Assembly (NCBI GenBank): GCA_041161065.1
Contig: JBEAVE010000018.1
Coordinates: 39,793 to 103,792, forward strand
Source: DYRG01 sp041161065
GTDB taxonomy: Bacteria > Pseudomonadota > Gammaproteobacteria > Beggiatoales > Beggiatoaceae
Direction: 5' to 3'
DNA length: 64,000 nt
Made by a program: the position numbers and the translations under genes. Below, in pieces: positions 36,887 through 46,554 of the stretch. The notes beneath the pieces are model-generated. The model was given only the letters and a program-made list of their open reading frames with translations. It ran no database searches and had not been told where the DNA came from. How positions within the stretch are numbered: position 1 is the stretch's first letter; each line of letters begins with the position of its first letter.

Positions 36887-39800
36887 ATGTTGTGGCTACG
36901 CTTTTCTTTAATTGTCAGCTTGTTATCCCCGTCGGCATTTGCTGCGTTCGATTCCGCTAATGCTAATCAAAACAAAAAGTTAGAAATTTTGCGCATTACA
37001 CCTGATGGGCGCGATGTCGATGCGGGAAATGAAATTGTATTTCAATTTAATCGCCCCGTTGTTCCACTGGGTAAAATGGATCGCAATGAAAATGAAATCC
37101 CCATTACGATTTCTCCCAAACCCGCTTGCGAATGGCGTTGGTTAGAAAGAAGTGTGCTGGCGTGTCGTTTGACCGATCAAAACAAATTGAAACCCGCTAC
37201 TCGTTATCGGGTGTTAGTTTCAAATGCTTTCAAAGCAGAGGACGGTACAACGTTAGAAACCCCCGTTCAACACGCTTTCATTACCGAACGCCCTAAAGTC
37301 AGTTATGCGAATTTTAAAACATGGCAAGCACCTGCAATGCCTTATATTCGCGTAAGTTTTAATCAACCTGTTCAAAAATCTTCAGTCGAAAAATCGCTCT
37401 TTTTCCAATCTCAGAAACAACGTTTTAAAGCAGTCGTTGAATTACCCCCCGTTGCTCAAAAAAACAAACAGCCAGAAAACGAAGATTCCTATGATGAAGA
37501 AATAGAAAGTACACAACCCGACATTAAACCCCTTCCTGATTTCAGTCGTGTTTGGATTGTTCACCCTGAAAAAATGCTCCCAGAAAACGCCGATGTTACC
37601 TTTGAAACCGATGTCGGTTTGAAATCACAATTAGGCGAAGAATATGGCAATGAAAAACGAGTTGTTGAAAGTTTTGCAACCTTTCCAGCCTTTGAGTTTC
37701 TCGGGGTTTCTTGTGTCGATAATCAAGGAAAAGAATTAGATTTCAAACCCACTCAAAAACTCGATAAACAACGCTGCAATCCTTTACGTAGTCCTCAATT
37801 GATTTTCTCTGCGCCTGTTCCCGTTGAATCCTTAAAAACGTATTTCAAATTAACCCCCGATTTAGCAGGCGGTAGAACTGATTATAATCCTTGGGATAAA
37901 TTACACCGTTCTAATCAACTGAATCGTCCCCATCAAAAAAATCAAACTTATAGTGTTTATTTACCCGAATTGCTCAAAGCCTATCACAGTTATTCTTTAG
38001 AGTTAAAAAACCAATTATCCGATGCGTTTGGGCGCACTTTAAATAAACCTTCAACTATGCAGTTTCTAACCGATAATCGCTTACCTTCCTATCATTTTGA
38101 ACATAACACAGCGGTATTAGAAAGTGGATTAGACAGTCAAATCCCTATTTTCACCACAAATTATGAGAAACTTGATCTGAATTATAACGTGCTTACACCG
38201 AATGGTCTTCAACAAAATTTACGCAACGATCAAACCCTTCCAAAGGTCAAAAATTTATCTGTTAAAACCCCTCTAGATATTCGCCGTTTGGTTTCTAGTT
38301 TCTCTGGCGTTATTGAAGGTGCATTTTATCCTTTTCCTAAAACAAAAGACAAACTTTTTGATAACTGGTTCTTTGGGCAGATTACCCCATTTCATCTCCA
38401 AGTTAAAATGGGACATCACAACACACTTGTTTGGGTCACAGATTTAGCAACGGGACAACCCGTTCCTCAAGCGGAATTAACCGTTTATGTAGGCAATTAT
38501 GGGGATTTAGGAAATAACGCTGATGTGAAAGCAAAAGCTGTCACCGATGAAAATGGGCTTGCTCAATTAGCAGGTACAACCACTTTTGATCCCGATTTAA
38601 TGCTACAAAACAACTACGAAAGAAAACAACCTCGTTTGTTTATTAAAGCCCAAAAAGGCGATGGTATTGCTCTGATTGCTTTAGACAATTCTTTTACAAT
38701 AAGCGATTTGTCAAATAACTATTCTCTCTATAGTTCTCAAAAGAAAAAATACGGGCATATTCATACTTGGGGAACAACGGCACAAGGTGTTTATAAAGTC
38801 GGCGATACCATTCAATATAAATTATTTGTTCGCGACCAAAGTAATACGGGATTTGTTTTACCGCCCAAAGAAACTTATTTGTTGGAAGTTAAAGACCCAA
38901 CTGGTAAAGTTATTTTTGATCAAAAAGACATAAAACTTTCTGATTTTGGAACAACGTCAGGAGAAATTAAACTTCCTAAAACCGCCGCAGTGGGTTGGTA
39001 TGATTTTGAATTAAAAGCGGTTTTTGATAAAGATGCGTTCTGGACTCCTCTAAGAGTATTAGTAAGTGATTTCACACCCGCCCCTTTCAAAGTACAAAGC
39101 GTTGTTCACGGTGAATTATTTCAAGCAAGTGATGAAATTAAGGTCAATACCAATGCAACTTTGCACGCGGGTGGAGCTTATGTCGATGCACGCGCAGAAA
39201 TCCGTGCAAACTTAGCGGAAGAAACCCTTGAATCCACTGAACCTGTTGCGCAAAATTTTGTTTTTGATGTTTATGATGAGAAAGCCTCAGAAAGCCAAAA
39301 ATCTATTCACCAAAGTGAAGGAATATTGAATGACAAAGGTGAATGGATTGCTACCTTCAAATTACCCGCTGATCCTCGAATTTTATATGGCAAGTTAAAT
39401 ATAGAAAGTACCGTTCGTGATGATCGAGGAAAAGATATTGCTGCGCGCAGTTCTGTGAAATTCGTTGCTCGAGACCGTTTTGTGGGCGTTAAAACCGACG
39501 AATGGGTTTGGTATGAAGGGAAGAACGCCGATGTATTATTTGTGGTTTTGAATGAGCAAGGGAAAATGGTTTCAAATACCCCAATTGAAATCAAAATTCA
39601 ACGCGAAGAAACCAAAGCTGCTCGAGTGAAAGGGGCTGGAAATGCTTACCTAACCGAATACCATAATGAATGGGTTGATGAAGCCACTTTTCAAGCTACC
39701 TCTGGATTAGAACCCGTCAAATCTTCTTTTGTGCCTTCAAAAGCAGGACGTTACAAAGTAATATTAACCGTTACAGATACCAAAGGTCGCAAACAAAGTT

Positions 39801-42679
39801 CTAAGCTAGAACAATGGGTCAGTGGAAAAGGCGATATGATTATTGCTAATCAACAAAATAATTTGCTAGAAATCACCCCCGAGAAACCCACTTATCATAT
39901 TGGAGATACGGCACGTTATTTAGTGAAAAATCCTTTCCCGAATGCAAAGGCTTTAATTACGATTGAACGGTTTGGGGTTCTCAAAAGTTGGGTGACGACT
40001 TTTGAAAAGAATATTGAAACGGTTGAATTCAAAGTTGAACCCGATTATTTACCCGGTTATTTTGTTTCTGTGATGGTGGTTTCTCCGCGCGTCGACAAGC
40101 CCATCGATGAAAACCAAGTAGATTTAGGAAAACCCTCTTTTAGAATTGGTTATGCGAAATCAGAAATTAAAGACCCGTATAAAGAATTGGTGGTTGATGT
40201 CAAACCTTCAAAAGAAACCTACAAACCTCGTGAAGAAGTGACGGTTAATTTGCAAGTTTCTCCTCGTCCAAAAGAAGAAAAACCGCGCCAAGTTGAATTA
40301 GCGGTAGCGGTTTTAGATGAATCAGTTTTTGATTTGATTTCAAATGGGCGCGATTATTTTGATCCTTACAAAGGTTTCTATACATTAGATGAATTAGATG
40401 TGAGAAACTACAGTTTGTTATTGAAATTGGTCGGGCGACAAAAATTTGAGAAAAAAGGCGCAAATCCGGGCGGCGACGGCGGACGCGGTAAAATGGATAT
40501 GCGATCCCTGTTTAAGTTCGTAAGTTATTGGAATCCTTCATTATTAACCGACGAAAACGGCAAAGCATGGGTGAAATTTCCCGTGCCCGACAATTTAACG
40601 GGTTGGAAAGTGCTGGTGATGGCGATTACACCCGAAGATCGAATGGGTTTAGGCGAAGGCAAGTTTGCCGTTAATCTACCGCTCGAAACGCGCCCCGTGT
40701 TGCCCAATCAAGTGATGGTCGGCGATCAATTTCAAGCGGGGTTCAGCGTCATGAATCGAACTGCACAACCCACTGAAATTTCAGTAAATATTACCGCTAA
40801 ACAGGGCACTCAACCGCCGCAAACTATTTCTCAAAAAGTTCATGCCGAGCCTTACAAACGCAACACGGTGTGGCTGCCTTTGCAAGCGAAAACCGCCGAA
40901 CCCTTTGATTTCAAAGTGATTGCGGACAATGGCGCATATAAAGATGGTTTGGAAAGCAAATTGACCGTCAATTTACGGCGTTCATTGGAAACGGCGGCGA
41001 CTTTTGGCACGACCACCCAAAAGGAAGTCTCTGAAAATCTTAGTATTCCTGCCGATATTTATCCCGACGCGGGCGCGCTCAAAATCACCGCCACACCTTC
41101 TCTGATCAGTAATGTCGACGGCGCGTTCGATTATATGCGTAAATACCCCTACGCTTGTTGGGAACAAAAACTTACCAAAGGCGTAATGGCTTCACATTTC
41201 AATGAGTTACGTGATTGGTTGTCGTTGCAATGGGACGATAGCCAAGTTTTACCACAGCAAACCCTTGATTTAGCAGGGCAATTTCAAGCTCCCAATGGTG
41301 GCATGGCATTTTTTATCGCGGAAGATCAACGAGTTAGCCCCTATTTAAGTGCTTATACTGCGTTGGCGTTTAATTGGCTGCGCGATAGCAAATTGAGCAT
41401 TTCAAATGATGTTGAAACCAAATTGCACGACTATTTGCTCAATCTATTGCGCAAAGATGTTATGCCTGATTTTTATAGCAAAGGCATGGCTTCAACAGTG
41501 CGCGCAGTTGCTTTATCGGCATTAGCGAAACGTGGCAAGATTAACGCGGCAGAAATTCAACGTTATCAAGCACATATTAGCGAAATGAGCCTGTTTGGAA
41601 AGGCGCAATTTTTAGAAGCAGCACTGAATGTTCCTAAGACAGATCGCGCAGTTGAAACCGTTACAAAAGCCATTCTTGGACAATCCAGTGAAACGGGTGG
41701 AAAAATTAGTTTTAATGAGAAACTCGATGATGGTTTCACGCGCATTTTATCGACACCGTTGCGCGATAATTGCGCGGTTTTAAGTGCGTTGGTGCATTTA
41801 GAGGAAAAAGGGAACAAAACAGCCACTGGATTACCCGTGAAACTCGCGCGTTTTATCATTGAATCCCGCAAATCACGGACGCATTGGGAAAATACCCAAG
41901 AAAATATGTTTTGTATGAATGCGCTAATTGATTACACGAGAGTATATGAAAATGTTTCTCCAGCTATGCAAATTCGTGCTTGGTTAGATACCGAGAAACT
42001 CGGAGAAACCACCTTCAAAAGTGTTAAAGACAAACCTATTTCATTTGAAAGAGCACTACAAACAAATGATGTGGGAAGAAAAGCGGTTTTGAAACTTGAG
42101 AAAGAAGGTGATGGTCGGGTTTATTATCGGGCACAATTAAGTTACGCGCCAAAGATAGAAAAAGCCGAAGCGACCAATGCGGGTTTTGAGGTTTCTCGTG
42201 AATACAGCATTCAAAGAAAAGGCGAGTGGGTTTTATTGCAAAATCCGTTAGAACTTAAAACGGGTGATCGCGTAAGAGTTGATTTATACGTCACAATTCC
42301 CACCGCAAGAAATTTTGTGGTGGTTAATGATCCGATTGCAGGCGGATTTGAACCAGTGAATACACAATTAGCCACCGCTTCTCAAAATGATGCAGAGCAA
42401 GCGAAATCACATTTTGCGGGTGGTTCTTTATGGTTCACTAATAAAGATTGGCATGAATACGGATTAGAGTTATGGAGTTTCTATCACCAAGAATTACGCC
42501 ACGATTCGGCACAGTTCTACGCGGATTATTTAGCGGCTGGAAAATACCATTTATCTTATATGGTTCAAGTGATTTCTAGTGGAGAGTTTTATGTGCCGCC
42601 AACTCACGTCGAGGAAATGTATAATCCTGATGTGTATGGAAAATCATTACCTGCGCTGTTGAAAACATCGAGAAACTAA
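36887..42679 (+). CDS. Bacterial alpha-2-macroglobulin
   Basis: A periplasmic protease trap. The frame is open from 36860, but ATG 36887 follows an AAAGGAG box and starts a signal peptide MLWLRFSLIVSLLSPSAFA. About 1930 residues, longer than E. coli YfhM (1653). The reactive thioester motif C-x-E-Q is present as CWEQ at residues 1424-1427 (codon for Cys at 41156), so it is the trapping type. The A2M bait/MG domains before it include an ELAVAVLDESVFDLI segment and PVPDNLTGWKVLVMA. There is no lipobox Cys after the signal peptide, so it is probably soluble rather than anchored like YfhM. The usual partner, penicillin-binding protein 1C, is not adjacent. Confidence 0.93.
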   Translation: MLWLRFSLIVSLLSPSAFAAFDSANANQNKKLEILRITPDGRDVDAGNEIVFQFNRPVVPLGKMDRNENEIPITISPKPACEWRWLERSVLACRLTDQNKLKPATRYRVLVSNAFKAEDGTTLETPVQHAFITERPKVSYANFKTWQAPAMPYIRVSFNQPVQKSSVEKSLFFQSQKQRFKAVVELPPVAQKNKQPENEDSYDEEIESTQPDIKPLPDFSRVWIVHPEKMLPENADVTFETDVGLKSQLGEEYGNEKRVVESFATFPAFEFLGVSCVDNQGKELDFKPTQKLDKQRCNPLRSPQLIFSAPVPVESLKTYFKLTPDLAGGRTDYNPWDKLHRSNQLNRPHQKNQTYSVYLPELLKAYHSYSLELKNQLSDAFGRTLNKPSTMQFLTDNRLPSYHFEHNTAVLESGLDSQIPIFTTNYEKLDLNYNVLTPNGLQQNLRNDQTLPKVKNLSVKTPLDIRRLVSSFSGVIEGAFYPFPKTKDKLFDNWFFGQITPFHLQVKMGHHNTLVWVTDLATGQPVPQAELTVYVGNYGDLGNNADVKAKAVTDENGLAQLAGTTTFDPDLMLQNNYERKQPRLFIKAQKGDGIALIALDNSFTISDLSNNYSLYSSQKKKYGHIHTWGTTAQGVYKVGDTIQYKLFVRDQSNTGFVLPPKETYLLEVKDPTGKVIFDQKDIKLSDFGTTSGEIKLPKTAAVGWYDFELKAVFDKDAFWTPLRVLVSDFTPAPFKVQSVVHGELFQASDEIKVNTNATLHAGGAYVDARAEIRANLAEETLESTEPVAQNFVFDVYDEKASESQKSIHQSEGILNDKGEWIATFKLPADPRILYGKLNIESTVRDDRGKDIAARSSVKFVARDRFVGVKTDEWVWYEGKNADVLFVVLNEQGKMVSNTPIEIKIQREETKAARVKGAGNAYLTEYHNEWVDEATFQATSGLEPVKSSFVPSKAGRYKVILTVTDTKGRKQSSKLEQWVSGKGDMIIANQQNNLLEITPEKPTYHIGDTARYLVKNPFPNAKALITIERFGVLKSWVTTFEKNIETVEFKVEPDYLPGYFVSVMVVSPRVDKPIDENQVDLGKPSFRIGYAKSEIKDPYKELVVDVKPSKETYKPREEVTVNLQVSPRPKEEKPRQVELAVAVLDESVFDLISNGRDYFDPYKGFYTLDELDVRNYSLLLKLVGRQKFEKKGANPGGDGGRGKMDMRSLFKFVSYWNPSLLTDENGKAWVKFPVPDNLTGWKVLVMAITPEDRMGLGEGKFAVNLPLETRPVLPNQVMVGDQFQAGFSVMNRTAQPTEISVNITAKQGTQPPQTISQKVHAEPYKRNTVWLPLQAKTAEPFDFKVIADNGAYKDGLESKLTVNLRRSLETAATFGTTTQKEVSENLSIPADIYPDAGALKITATPSLISNVDGAFDYMRKYPYACWEQKLTKGVMASHFNELRDWLSLQWDDSQVLPQQTLDLAGQFQAPNGGMAFFIAEDQRVSPYLSAYTALAFNWLRDSKLSISNDVETKLHDYLLNLLRKDVMPDFYSKGMASTVRAVALSALAKRGKINAAEIQRYQAHISEMSLFGKAQFLEAALNVPKTDRAVETVTKAILGQSSETGGKISFNEKLDDGFTRILSTPLRDNCAVLSALVHLEEKGNKTATGLPVKLARFIIESRKSRTHWENTQENMFCMNALIDYTRVYENVSPAMQIRAWLDTEKLGETTFKSVKDKPISFERALQTNDVGRKAVLKLEKEGDGRVYYRAQLSYAPKIEKAEATNAGFEVSREYSIQRKGEWVLLQNPLELKTGDRVRVDLYVTIPTARNFVVVNDPIAGGFEPVNTQLATASQNDAEQAKSHFAGGSLWFTNKDWHEYGLELWSFYHQELRHDSAQFYADYLAAGKYHLSYMVQVISSGEFYVPPTHVEEMYNPDVYGKSLPALLKTSRN

Positions 42680-42686
42680 CACAAAT

Positions 42687-42714
42687 TCTCCTCAGAAATG
42701 GGGAGAGCAATTTT
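42687..42714 (+). terminator. Weak hairpin after the macroglobulin gene
   Basis: TCTCC / GGAGA stem with a 10-base loop, then CAATTTTG. The stem is short and the T-run imperfect. Confidence 0.3.
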
Positions 42715-42773
42715 GTTTCACGTTGAAATCAAAATGCTAATCCAACTTATGCTCTACCCCATAAAAAACCCAT

Positions 42774-42804
42774 AAAAAAAGAGCGGTGCAAAAACACCAC
42801 TCTT
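42774..42804 (-). terminator. Rho-independent terminator of the sulfur globule gene
   Basis: Reverse strand AAGAGTGGTG / CACCGCTCTT (10 bp, one G-U), a T-rich loop, then seven T. It begins 22 bases after the gene's stop codon. Confidence 0.85.
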
Positions 42805-42825
42805 GATTTTTATGCTGTTAGAACC

Positions 42826-43227
42826 TTACTTTTGCGGTGCAGCTTGTTGTGCTGGCGCAGGAGGTGCAGGAGGTGCGTACGCAGGAGGAGGGGGAGGTGG
42901 TGGGTAACCATAACCATAAGGTGCGCCATAACCGTAGCCATAACCACGACCGTAGCCATCACCGTAGCCGTAACCATTACCATAACCACGACCGTAACCA
43001 TTGCCCCGACCGCGACCGCTCGCGCCAAAGCTGAAGTCCATGTCGCCCATGCCCCAACCGTCGCCGTCCCAATCGCTGCCGCCGTAACCATTATTGCGAC
43101 CGCCCCAAGGACCGCCACCCCAAGGACCGCCGCCCCAAGGACCCCAACCCCATGCTTGCACGGAAGTCGTTGCAAACGCAGCAGAACCTACTGCCGCCGC
43201 TAAAGCGAGTGCTTTTGCAAATTTCAT
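42826..43227 (-). CDS. Sulfur globule protein (Gly/Tyr/Trp-rich, secreted)
   Basis: A 133-residue structural protein of the envelope of periplasmic sulfur globules. It has a signal peptide (MKFAKALALAAAVGSAAFA, cleavage near TTSVQA), then tandem WGGGPWGG repeats, a Gly-Tyr-Asp-rich middle with GYGYG repeats, and a Pro/Ala/Gln tail containing a run of 7 prolines. The WGGGP and GYGYG composition resembles the CV1/CV2 sulfur globule proteins of Allochromatium vinosum. The start is preceded by AAGGAGC, a near-perfect RBS, as expected of an abundant structural protein. The reverse-complement frame on the other strand is a compositional shadow. Confidence 0.85.
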   Translation of the reverse strand: MKFAKALALAAAVGSAAFATTSVQAWGWGPWGGGPWGGGPWGGRNNGYGGSDWDGDGWGMGDMDFSFGASGRGRGNGYGRGYGNGYGYGDGYGRGYGYGYGAPYGYGYPPPPPPPAYAPPAPPAPAQQAAPQK

Positions 43228-43265
43228 GATAATGCTCCTTATAAAAGTTTGTTTTACAAAACTGT

Positions 43266-43284
43266 CTTGAGCTGTTGTCTCAAG
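43266..43284 (-). promoter_or_regulatory. 5'-UTR hairpin of the sulfur globule transcript
   Basis: Reverse strand CTTGAG ACAACAG CTCAAG, a 6-bp stem in the leader about 40 bases before the start codon. It is followed by a second short inverted repeat, GTTTTGTAAAAC. Such leader hairpins often protect abundant mRNAs; here this is inferred. Confidence 0.5.
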
Positions 43285-43294
43285 CTTCGAAGTC

Positions 43295-43323
43295 AGTGTA
43301 CTACAAGCTCGCTATATTAGCAA
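43295..43323 (-). promoter_or_regulatory. Sulfur globule protein promoter
   Basis: Reverse strand TTGCTA (43323-43318) and TACACT (43300-43295) with a 17-base spacer. The -35 is overlapped by the inverted repeat TTAGCACTTGCTAA (43330-43317), a possible operator; its half-site TTAGCACT resembles a CIRCE half, but the full CIRCE is not present. Confidence 0.6.
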
Positions 43324-43467
43324 GTGCTAATTTACTAATTTTTTGAAGATAACCGAGTATCTACATAAAAAACATTAAAAATCAAATAGTTAGATGCAAT
43401 AATTTTTTAATATAGGGTTATTGCTTCCTTTATAATGTAAAGTTCCATGCGCGCAAACCTTCGTATT

Positions 43468-46347
43468 TTATGTCGAAACCATCACGCGAATCGCATCTAA
43501 ACGCAATTGCGTGGATTGCAAATGTTCTGACAGTTGCTCACGTTGTTGAAATAAAAAATCGATTTCATCTTGACGCACATTCGGGTTAATTGATTTTAAT
43601 TCTTGCAATCGTTCAATTTCCTCATCTAAGGTTGCGTGCATTAGTGTCAAACTTTCTTGAATTAGAGTGGGCAATTTTGCTTTAATTTTTTGCTCAGATT
43701 CTTCTAGCATTTCCTGCAATATTTCTCGCTGAGAACGCACCACTGCCCGCGCCGTATGATTATCAATATTAACCGCTAATTTGTTTAGTGTTGTCGGCGA
43801 TAGTTTCTCAGTATAATCCTCAAAATTTCCATTCAAAACTAACCGTAAAACCATCGGCGGCAAGAAACGATCAGGTTGCAAATGCTTAGGCGCGGAACAG
43901 ATTGGAATATATAAAGTTTCTAACAATAACATACCCGCTGACAAACCCCGACTTTTAATAGCAATTAACGTGGTATTTCCTTGCTCATTACTCAACACAG
44001 AATCCATTGCACCGCGAATAAAAGGATGTTCCCATGTTAAGAAATCTAAATCCTCTCGAATTAAAGCGGTTTCTCGATCCAAAACAACCGTCATACCTTC
44101 CTCTGGTAATTCAGAAAACCCAACAAACATTTCATCACTAGGGGCTAGTAAAAAAGTATTTTTACCATGTTCCTCAAATTTGAAATTAAAACATTCGCTA
44201 ATTTGCTCCACATAATCAATGAGATTTTTTTCATCATCGAGGATTTTAATTTCATGTTGTAGTTGCTCGGCAATTGCAGGGCGAAATGAATTCAATTCTA
44301 ATAAATGATCGCGCCCTTTTTGCAAATGATCGCGGAGTTTTCGTAACAGTTTCTGGGCTTTTGCAATCAAATCTTCTAAGGTTATTTCAACATTTTTCTC
44401 TGGAAAAGTTGCTAAAACTTCTAATAATTCATCTTGCAAATATTCATACGCTCCTGCACACGCGGGACAAGTCTGTTCAAATGCGTTCAAACCCTCATGA
44501 TACCAATGAAATAAAACCTCTTGAACGCCACCTTTCATATAAGGAACGTGCACATGAATGGTTTCAGTTTGTCCAATCCGATCTAAACGTCCAATTCTTT
44601 GTTCTAATAAATCGGGATTTAATGGCGTATCAAATAACACCAAATGGTGAGCAAATTGAAAGTTTCTTCCCTCGCTGCCGATTTCTGAACAAACCAACAC
44701 ATTTGCACCATTTTCTAAGTCAGCAAAATATGCCGCTGCTCGATCCCGTTGAATGATACTCATACCTTCATGAAATACGGTAACTTGCACACCTTTTTGA
44801 AATAAGGCTTCCTCTAAATCTAAAGCGGTTCTTGGATACGCACAAATGACTAAAACTTTCGCGGATTTTAGTGTTTCTAGCAAATCGGCTAACCAATGTA
44901 CACGTGGATCAAATGTCCACCAATTTGGAGAATCTTTATTAGGTTTATGTTTTTGATAATAGACTTCAGGATATAGAATATCTGCTAAAACCTCCGCTTC
45001 TTGCGCTTGTGATTTGTAAATATCAGGTAATTCAATAGGATATGAATGTGATTGGCGTTTTGGAAAACCTTTAATTGCTGCGCGCGTATTTCTCAATAAA
45101 ACCCGCCCTGTTCCGTGTCGATCTAATAATAAATCCACTAATTGGCGACGTAAATGTTCACGCTCTTCATTTGAAATAGGTTGATTAAATTGATGCACCC
45201 AATTAGCGTGCGCAGTTTCTCCGAGTGTTTTTAATAAAATTTCAGTCGCTTGTTCAGGTAAATGATTTGAAGTTAATAAATGTTGAACAGCATCAGCAAC
45301 GGGTTCATAATGTTTGTCTTCTTCAACGAATTTTTCATAGTCATAGAAACGGTCTGGGTCGAGCAATCTTAAACGCGCAAAATGTCCTGCTTCACCGAGT
45401 TGTTCTGGCGTTGCTGTTAATAGCAATAATCCTTTCGTATTTTGAGAAAGTTTCTCCACTAAAGCGTATTCTTGACTAACATCTCCTTCGTCCCAATACA
45501 AATGGTGAGCTTCATCAACCACTAACAAATCCCATTCTCCCGAAATTGCTTGGCGTTGGCGTAAAGGATTTTCTAATAAAAATCTTAAGCTACATAAAAT
45601 AAGTTGCTCACCATGAAAAGGGTTATCATTTTGGATTTGAGCGCAGCGTTCTTCATCAAATAAACTGAAATTCAAATTGAAACGTCGGCGCATTTCAACG
45701 AGCCATTGATGAGTTAAACTTTCAGGAATCAATAATAAAATGCGGGTGGCTCGTTCGGTAAGTAGTTGTTGGTGAACGATTAATCCTGCTTCGATGGTTT
45801 TGCCGAGCCCCACTTCGTCGGCTAATAAAACCCGGGGTGCATAGCGATTGGCGACTTCGTGGGCGATGTAAAGTTGGTGTAAAATCAATGAGATGCGCGC
45901 GCCGATGAGACCGCGAACGGGGGATTGGGCTATGGTGTGGAGATGATTTAAAGTGGTTTGTCGTAGCTTAAACCATTGATTTGAATCGATTTGTCCAGCA
46001 AACAAACGGTCTTGGGGTTTGCTAAATTGAATGAAATGCGACAAATCAGATTCGGGAACAATTTGAATGAGATCGCTATTTGAAATTGTGCCGTGATAGA
46101 TTAAAAGCCCTTTTTTTTCAGAGAGTTGGGTGATCTTGATTACCAGCCCAGCTTGATTGGTAATGGAATCACCGATTTGAAAACGCACGCGGCTCAAGGG
46201 CGCAGTATTTTTGGCGTAGACGCGGGTTTCGTTGCAGGCGGGAAAAAGCAACGTCACGCGGCGCGCATCGGTGCTCAAAACCGTGCCCAGCCCCAATTCG
46301 GCTTCGGTGTCGCTGACCCAACGTTGTCCACAAATAAACTCTGTCAT
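43468..46347 (-). CDS. rapA: RNA polymerase-associated ATPase RapA (HepA)
   Basis: A Swi2/Snf2-type translocase that recycles stalled RNA polymerase. The start is MTEFICGQRWVSDTEAELG at 46347, preceded by GGAGA. The 959-residue length is close to E. coli RapA (968). Motifs: ADEVGLGKTIEAGL (Walker A), VVDEAHHL (DEAH box), LLTATPEQLG, and GSEGRNFQFAHHLVLFDTP with QRIGRLDRIGQ in lobe 2. The N-terminal Tudor-like region GQRWVS and a C-terminal helical segment are present. A stand-alone gene. Confidence 0.95.
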   Translation of the reverse strand: MTEFICGQRWVSDTEAELGLGTVLSTDARRVTLLFPACNETRVYAKNTAPLSRVRFQIGDSITNQAGLVIKITQLSEKKGLLIYHGTISNSDLIQIVPESDLSHFIQFSKPQDRLFAGQIDSNQWFKLRQTTLNHLHTIAQSPVRGLIGARISLILHQLYIAHEVANRYAPRVLLADEVGLGKTIEAGLIVHQQLLTERATRILLLIPESLTHQWLVEMRRRFNLNFSLFDEERCAQIQNDNPFHGEQLILCSLRFLLENPLRQRQAISGEWDLLVVDEAHHLYWDEGDVSQEYALVEKLSQNTKGLLLLTATPEQLGEAGHFARLRLLDPDRFYDYEKFVEEDKHYEPVADAVQHLLTSNHLPEQATEILLKTLGETAHANWVHQFNQPISNEEREHLRRQLVDLLLDRHGTGRVLLRNTRAAIKGFPKRQSHSYPIELPDIYKSQAQEAEVLADILYPEVYYQKHKPNKDSPNWWTFDPRVHWLADLLETLKSAKVLVICAYPRTALDLEEALFQKGVQVTVFHEGMSIIQRDRAAAYFADLENGANVLVCSEIGSEGRNFQFAHHLVLFDTPLNPDLLEQRIGRLDRIGQTETIHVHVPYMKGGVQEVLFHWYHEGLNAFEQTCPACAGAYEYLQDELLEVLATFPEKNVEITLEDLIAKAQKLLRKLRDHLQKGRDHLLELNSFRPAIAEQLQHEIKILDDEKNLIDYVEQISECFNFKFEEHGKNTFLLAPSDEMFVGFSELPEEGMTVVLDRETALIREDLDFLTWEHPFIRGAMDSVLSNEQGNTTLIAIKSRGLSAGMLLLETLYIPICSAPKHLQPDRFLPPMVLRLVLNGNFEDYTEKLSPTTLNKLAVNIDNHTARAVVRSQREILQEMLEESEQKIKAKLPTLIQESLTLMHATLDEEIERLQELKSINPNVRQDEIDFLFQQREQLSEHLQSTQLRLDAIRVMVST

Positions 46348-46554
46348 GTTTTCTCCACGATTTATTAAAACCCTCAATTATACGCTATTAAGATTATGGA
46401 TTGAAATTGAAGAGATTTTTATGTGGTTAATCGTTTTGAATTATTTGTGCGCTAAATAATAAAAACGCATTACCTAAAACGTTTATTTATTTTTATTGTA
46501 AAATCGGCAGGTTATTATGACACTAGAAAACTAAACTTAAAGGAAACAAAGAAA

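Noticed and set aside
42832..43203. Open frames opposite and beside the sulfur globule gene (Arg/Thr/Val-rich)
   Set aside because: They are compositional shadows of GGN/TAY-rich coding on the reverse strand, with no RBS.
43317..43330. CIRCE heat-shock operator at the sulfur globule promoter
   Set aside because: TTAGCACTTGCTAA has only a 2-base gap, whereas CIRCE needs TTAGCACTC-N9-GAGTGCTAA.
43392..43427. GCAATAA ... TTATTGC inverted repeat as terminator of rapA
   Set aside because: The stem is A/T-rich with a 15-base loop, and no T-run follows on the reverse strand.
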